From Methanobacteriota archaeon (GTDB lineage: Archaea > Thermoplasmatota > Poseidoniia > Poseidoniales > Poseidoniaceae): DNA of 11,137 nucleotides. The notes below the pieces were generated by a model. The model searched no databases. It was not told the DNA's origin and saw nothing but the letters and a program-made list of their open reading frames with translations. Numbering within the stretch: the stretch's first letter is position 1; every line of letters begins with the position of its first letter. Made by a program: the position numbers and the translations under genes. Location of the stretch: positions 1 through 11,137 of the forward strand of contig PBOE01000023.1 in NCBI GenBank assembly GCA_002725275.1, given 5' to 3'. This document shows positions 8,201 to 11,137 of the stretch, one piece after another.

Positions 8201-9979
8201 TTGCTGGTTGAAGAGCAAGGACGACGGGTCGTCCACCGTCAGGGTGGAGGTCATCGTGTCCCACGTCAGGCGCAGCCAGTCCGAGCTCGAATCAAAACTA
8301 CCGAAGGCATCGGTGGGGTGCAGTGCGAGAACGTAGGTGCCGTCTTGGGTGGTCCCTTGGTGGTGCGTGACGACGCTGACGGGCGCCGAAGTCGGTTGCA
8401 TGGTGGCAGGCGGGGACGTCTCGAACGCAGCTGAATCAGCGCCGATGGATACGTTGACCAGGGTCGGCGTGACCCACTCCATGAGTCGCGTGGTGGCGTA
8501 CTTGACCCGGTACTGCAGGAACGGCGTGTTTTCCAGCACCTCGGTGAGCGAGGTGTTGCCCGGGTCGATGTAGGTGTTGACCGGGACGGTGGTGGGGAGC
8601 CACGGCGCCGATGCGATGTTTTGCATGGAATCGGCCGTACGGTACTGCAGGCCGATGTCCGTTCCGGTGGGCTCGATGGCGGCAAACTTGAGCCACAGAA
8701 GGCTGGCTTCACCCTCCGGTGAGGAGCGCAGGTCGTAAATCGACGACGTCAGCAAGCCGTCGTGCGAGGTAGGGTTGACGTGGTATTCGTTTTCAGCCAG
8801 GTATTGAATGCTCCACGTGCTGAACCGGTTGTTACTGGTGTCGCCGGAGGCGTAGACCAGCGTGTCATTGGCCCGGACAAGGGTTGAATCGTACATGCCG
8901 ATGGGAAGCGTTGCGTAGGTGTTCCACGTGTTGGTAAAGGGATCATAGCCGTAGGTCTTGTCGTTGGCCGAACCGCTCCATCCTGAGGATTCATACCCAC
9001 CGTGGATGATGATTTCATCGTTGAACACCGCGGCGGCGTAAGCGGAAAATTTGTGGGTGGCGTTGGGCAGTTGCGTCCACGAGTCGGTCACGGGGTCGTA
9101 GGCTTCGGTCAGGTTGGTCTCCGTCTCCACCGTCGTGTTCGCCACCGAGTCAAAGAAAAGAGCAACGCCCCCGAAGGCGATGAGTTTTCCTCGGAACGCA
9201 ACGAGTTCAAACGAGTGGCGCTGATGGTTCATGCTGGCCATTTGCGTCCACGTGTCGTTCACCGGGTCGTACCGGAGGAGGCGGTCGGTTGAATCGGAAC
9301 GGTCCTCTGCTGATACACCGCCAGCGACGTAGATCTGACCGTTGAGGCTGGCCACGCCCGCCAAACCGACCGACTGGTTGCCCGGCATGCTGGTTCCATA
9401 GCTCCAGTTTCCGTCGGTGGCGTCGTAAACTTGGACCACGCCGGTGGCTTCAACGGCGGGCGATGAGAAGGGGTGATGGTCTCCGATGGCGTAGATGCGA
9501 TCGCCCACCACGGTGCATTTGTGGTACTGTTGGGTTTCTTTCAGTTCTTCAGCCGCCGGCATCCATGTCTTGTTGGTGACGTCAAACACTTCGACGGTTT
9601 TGGTGTTCGCTTCGTCGCCGGTTTGTGAGGGATCAATGTCGATTCGACCGCCGATGAGAAAGACTTCGTGGGTGGAAGGCAAATAGGCTGAGCAGGCACC
9701 GGTTCGCATTTGGGTTAACCCGATGCCGGACGTGGCGGTCCATGACACGGGTGGCCGTTCCAATCCCGTCAGTCCCGTTGAGGCTGAGGTCGTGAGGTTG
9801 CTGTGGGTAAACCCGTTGCCGGTGGCGAATTGATCGATGAAGGCCACCGTCGGCTGAGGTGCCTCTGGTTCCTCAGCCAGCGGTTGGGCTTGGTCAGGGG
9901 CGTCGATCAGCGGCGCCCATGAAACGGCCACCATCACAAGGGTGACCAACACCGCTACCAATCGGTGGACCTTGACCAT
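5291..9979 (-). CDS. Giant secreted surface protein: Kelch repeats, Ig-like region, CARDB domain, TM anchor, Pro/Gly-rich cytosolic tail
   Basis: A 1562-residue predicted type I surface protein. Residues 1-28 are a Sec-type signal peptide (basic start, hydrophobic core LVAVLVTLVMVAVSW). A Kelch propeller spans about 85-390: blades repeat an I-x-GG strand followed by YDP-x4-W, for example at 233-245 (LLRYDPVNDTW), 291-302 and 342-352. A beta-rich stretch (395-515) ends in a QYRVKY / TPTLVNVSI pattern. Ig-like beta-sandwich stretches follow (about 540-1270). A CARDB-type domain (about 1285-1390) ends with the hallmark EIDETNN. One TM segment (1397-1420) is followed by Lys-Arg-Arg, then a cytosolic tail of about 140 residues. 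The tail is rich in GPP/PPR/PGK (1459-1489), with a small aromatic module at the end (1523-1562, DYSKLPGG, YVGETCGRW, LNEDKSFTKLP). About 21 N-x-S/T sequons all lie outside the cell. Role unknown: adhesion, carbohydrate binding or surface-layer attachment are possible. Probably leaderless; ATG 9979 directly precedes the signal peptide. Confidence 0.87.
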   Translation of the reverse strand: MVKVHRLVAVLVTLVMVAVSWAPLIDAPDQAQPLAEEPEAPQPTVAFIDQFATGNGFTHSNLTTSASTGLTGLERPPVSWTATSGIGLTQMRTGACSAYLPSTHEVFLIGGRIDIDPSQTGDEANTKTVEVFDVTNKTWMPAAEELKETQQYHKCTVVGDRIYAIGDHHPFSSPAVEATGVVQVYDATDGNWSYGTSMPGNQSVGLAGVASLNGQIYVAGGVSAEDRSDSTDRLLRYDPVNDTWTQMASMNHQRHSFELVAFRGKLIAFGGVALFFDSVANTTVETETNLTEAYDPVTDSWTQLPNATHKFSAYAAAVFNDEIIIHGGYESSGWSGSANDKTYGYDPFTNTWNTYATLPIGMYDSTLVRANDTLVYASGDTSNNRFSTWSIQYLAENEYHVNPTSHDGLLTSSIYDLRSSPEGEASLLWLKFAAIEPTGTDIGLQYRTADSMQNIASAPWLPTTVPVNTYIDPGNTSLTEVLENTPFLQYRVKYATTRLMEWVTPTLVNVSIGADSAAFETSPPATMQPTSAPVSVVTHHQGTTQDGTYVLALHPTDAFGSFDSSSDWLRLTWDTMTSTLTVDDPSSLLFNQQATATVGPVTDQGQTVNWTFSLGGTLPTDHLKFMTSTHAERNASYVHPELTTIDRSVSVVLEQITADVSSQGDETVEAGEVLPGNTALNLTIDHRFTNSGLRLLGGTIQSRIHMDLHTFDNDAFGERIWSNQSSEWFDLPAGQVEHARLNAPEALSGELYVWIEARTSEDWTLVVDNTPLAFILNGEGPTLLDVSPELDAYTNEDTYRTVSFQFHDVGGFTNETMSAYSWLEARDDGTNGGLADGIPQRVEYQPSLFYTHQNGNLWTVNITVNDTINDDHQWGRVLLEGTDVAGFNLPSATAEEGHARWESRTPTKGELVSFEATTNLLTDELMRLEPSQNIGWRVAITDANGLGDLSELRVELGNDERLGMKYTTVDNTCASLDERLLLLPSGCTVETNEGVLTVEFTATVQWSLTMAGIAQGDVDVIITDYDGTQRESFSERWVLEREMTIEVNQLRDNTGAVQQNIVADAVVMGGDGLNLTATVTHRTSATPYTGDLRLRWDGLLQGEPWRGGETVSIVDGALEASIPTPDQSGLVQEMTLMLWDPLETEVLSMVDLPVFKLDHSPPELLPSAITDTISRYKLEAVEIGVNVAEDQAWSDALTLTCQVRSLAQSWEPVSLVRNSTTVFDGKTMFSFMFDFSELGDPSTLSEQADLNCWAEGMDDAGWSLVSSSGNSELDPWLEAPLNNVGPDLALENVELSGTLEAGEKIRLSFFVVNGGEQLPTPFNATIELVQGDERTLVGRSVFYSMDANTAKSVKRSFTAPEGDWTLEITVDQEGLVWEIDETNNVWSTDVSGSSGGFGATVLTFGGVALLALAGGFVLLKRRNAAPELEEKVVAALEATGQTVSPSPVAPTKETPVEQAPPKKRGPPGGKIAAAPGKPPGRGPPRGPPKSRASPTPQEMAAQHMAALGVPDPQPGVVEERVEDYSKLPGGGAYEYTAEGTFYVGETCGRWRLNEDKSFTKLP

Positions 9980-10000
9980 GTCCTACGCACGCCGACTGAG

Positions 10001-10010
10001 TTTGAATACC
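10001..10010 (-). promoter_or_regulatory. TATA-like promoter element of the giant surface-protein gene
   Basis: On the minus strand GGTATTCAAA is centred about 26 nt upstream of ATG 9979. It is preceded by a purine-rich GGAAGG that could act as a BRE for transcription factor B. This spacing puts transcription start at the ATG. No properly spaced Shine-Dalgarno site is present, which agrees with a leaderless mRNA. Confidence 0.5.
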
Positions 10011-10040
10011 CTTCCAATCCTTGAACCAACCCTTGCATCG

Positions 10041-10057
10041 GGCTCAATTTCTGAGCC
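10041..10057. repeat. Inverted repeat GGCTCA-N5-TGAGCC in the divergent promoter region
   Basis: Two perfect 6-bp arms around ATTTC lie in the 126 bp between the divergent starts at 9979 and 10106. The repeat sits just outside both TATA-like boxes, about 20-30 bp from each. This is where an operator could control both genes, or it may be a fortuitous hairpin. Confidence 0.45.
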
Positions 10058-10076
10058 ATTTTGCGTCGGGAATGTG

Positions 10077-10085
10077 CTTATGTAG
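10077..10085 (+). promoter_or_regulatory. TATA-like promoter element of the Cys-rich secreted protein gene
   Basis: CTTATGTAG is centred about 25 nt upstream of GTG 10106. It is the best AT-rich match at the archaeal TATA distance and supports a leaderless GTG start. No Shine-Dalgarno site is seen before 10106. Confidence 0.45.
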
Positions 10086-10105
10086 AGCATCATCGATGAC
10101 CGCTC

Positions 10106-11137
10106 GTGAACACCCCAGCATGGTTGGGAAGACGCACGGGCTGGGCCATGCTGCTCTTGCTCGTGTTGGTTTCATCGACGTTGGCTCCCGTTGCCGCAGA
10201 CTCATCCGACGTCGTTTCATCCGAAGACCCCCCGCCCTCATCGGGAGGCGATTCATCCAACGACGATGAGAACACAAAAAGCACCCCCGTCGTTGCCATC
10301 AACTGCACGACCGTGCCGACGCAAGACATCGATTGGGCTCAGCGTGGCGATTCGCGCAACCCCGTACGGGCCTTGCCACAGGCTCGCCCCGACATGCCGT
10401 GGGGGGACGTTGTCACTCGCATGGAGTGTTGGCTCTACAACCCTCACTCGTACACCATCGTGGTCGCGGTCCAACCCTTGAACGACGTGGATGTGTTTGA
10501 CCCTGCGGTGAGCGCTTGCGTCACTTGGAATTGCGTGACCAATTATTGGAATCCAGAATACACTTTGGAGGTGAAAGAAAACATCACCGTTGAGTGGGTC
10601 CTCTACGCTGAATCACTGGCCTGGGATGCACCTGCCGGTGAAACGTTGGCGGAAGTGGGCTTGAAGATCGTGAACTACGGCACCAACAGAACGCCCTGCC
10701 CAGAGTGCGAGGTCCGTGTCGTGAACACCACCCTTGATTTGGGTGCCTGGTGGCGCGTGACCTGGGGTGGCTACCTCGCCATGAATTCGACCTACTGTGC
10801 CGACCAGCAGCACCAAACGGAGCGCAATCGTGACTGTTTCCCTATGTCCACCCTTGTCCCGGGAAGCGGTTGGGTGGGGCATTTTACCCCTCATCCGCTC
10901 GGTGCATGCCCAGACTCATCCAGGTACGGCGACGTTCGGGTCGGCTCGAAGTTGATTCCAACGCAGGAAATCACGATTTGCGGACCGCCTTTGTTTGATG
11001 CTGATTACATCGAACTGTTCCAAGCCGGCAAGTTTCGTCAAGCACAGATGCTCGGAAACCGTGAAGGCGACACTCGACACGGCGACAGCATTGATTGGGC
11101 GTGGTACGAAAGTTACCACGATCGGGCGGTGGACGAC
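10106..11137 (+). CDS. Cys-rich secreted protein, N-terminal part (runs off right edge)
   Basis: An uninterrupted frame from GTG 10106 to the window end gives 344 residues with no stop. An in-frame TGA at 10097-10099 rules out starts further upstream; the next option is ATG 10148, which would trim the basic n-region of the signal. Residues 1-31 form a Sec signal peptide (Arg9-Arg10, then MLLLLVLVSSTLAPVAA). A low-complexity Ser/Asp/Pro/Asn linker follows (32-60). The exported body has ten cysteines (67, 108, 138, 143, 198, 201, 231, 244, 268, 292), including a CPEC pair at 198-201. Such an even number suggests disulfide bonds. N-glycosylation sequons occur at 66, 159, 194, 207 and 227. The body is Trp/Tyr-rich and probably beta-stranded. 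I recognise no family; no catalytic motif or membrane anchor is visible in the part present. It is divergent from the giant surface-protein gene and may share its regulation. Confidence 0.8.
   Translation, partial: MNTPAWLGRRTGWAMLLLLVLVSSTLAPVAADSSDVVSSEDPPPSSGGDSSNDDENTKSTPVVAINCTTVPTQDIDWAQRGDSRNPVRALPQARPDMPWGDVVTRMECWLYNPHSYTIVVAVQPLNDVDVFDPAVSACVTWNCVTNYWNPEYTLEVKENITVEWVLYAESLAWDAPAGETLAEVGLKIVNYGTNRTPCPECEVRVVNTTLDLGAWWRVTWGGYLAMNSTYCADQQHQTERNRDCFPMSTLVPGSGWVGHFTPHPLGACPDSSRYGDVRVGSKLIPTQEITICGPPLFDADYIELFQAGKFRQAQMLGNREGDTRHGDSIDWAWYESYHDRAVDD

Noticed and set aside
7853..8434. 193-codon open frame on the + strand
   Set aside because: It is antisense to the middle of the surface-protein gene, and its composition is that of a shadow frame.
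8900..9300. Repeated GTCCACGTG/GGGTCGTA-like DNA pattern
   Set aside because: These are the coding copies of the Kelch YDP-x4-W segment at about 150-170 bp spacing, not a separate DNA repeat or CRISPR.
10021..10269. 82-codon + strand frame at the divergent promoter
   Set aside because: It ends in an Arg-rich shadow product and overlaps the better frame from GTG 10106, which has a proper signal peptide and stays open for 344 codons.

Overview
This window is most likely from a euryarchaeon, and my best guess is a Marine Group II / Poseidoniales-type organism. It encodes an archaeal RNA polymerase subunit (Rpo11) and an archaeal/eukaryal-style TruD. It also has a DUF2240-like protein, a family I know mainly from archaea, and large secreted proteins built from Kelch, Ig-like and CARDB modules. 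Several genes have a TATA-like element about 25 nt upstream of the start codon with essentially no leader, which is typical archaeal promoter geometry. The base composition is moderately GC-rich and coding density is very high. The lineage guess is inference from protein content; no rRNA marker is present.

Layout, left to right. (1) The 3' end of an unidentified small membrane protein on the + strand, cut by the left edge. (2) A convergent minus-strand operon, rpo11 then truD (1951 down to 280), for RNA polymerase assembly and tRNA pseudouridylation. (3) A 134-bp divergent intergenic region, then a + strand 858-residue RND/MMPL-superfamily membrane protein (2086-4662). (4) A minus-strand pair made of a 1562-residue surface protein (9979-5291) and, 2 nt after its stop, a DUF2240-like protein (5288-4659). 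The stop of the DUF2240-like gene is shared with that of the MMPL gene through one TTAA palindrome. (5) A 126-bp divergent promoter region, then a + strand Cys-rich secreted protein (10106 onward) that runs off the right edge.

How the genes fit together: rpo11 and truD are housekeeping genes for transcription and tRNA modification. The rest of the window is about the cell envelope: a multi-TM transporter-like protein, a very large predicted glycosylated surface protein with a cytosolic tail, and a divergently transcribed disulfide-rich exported protein. The least understood part is the 4659-11137 block. There a Kelch/CARDB surface protein with an unusual Pro/Gly-rich cytosolic tail is coupled to a predicted DNA- or nucleic-acid-binding-like DUF2240 protein and shares a promoter region with the Cys-rich secreted protein. 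There is no stretch over 300 bases without a gene. I saw no RNA gene, CRISPR array, insertion sequence or integrase.
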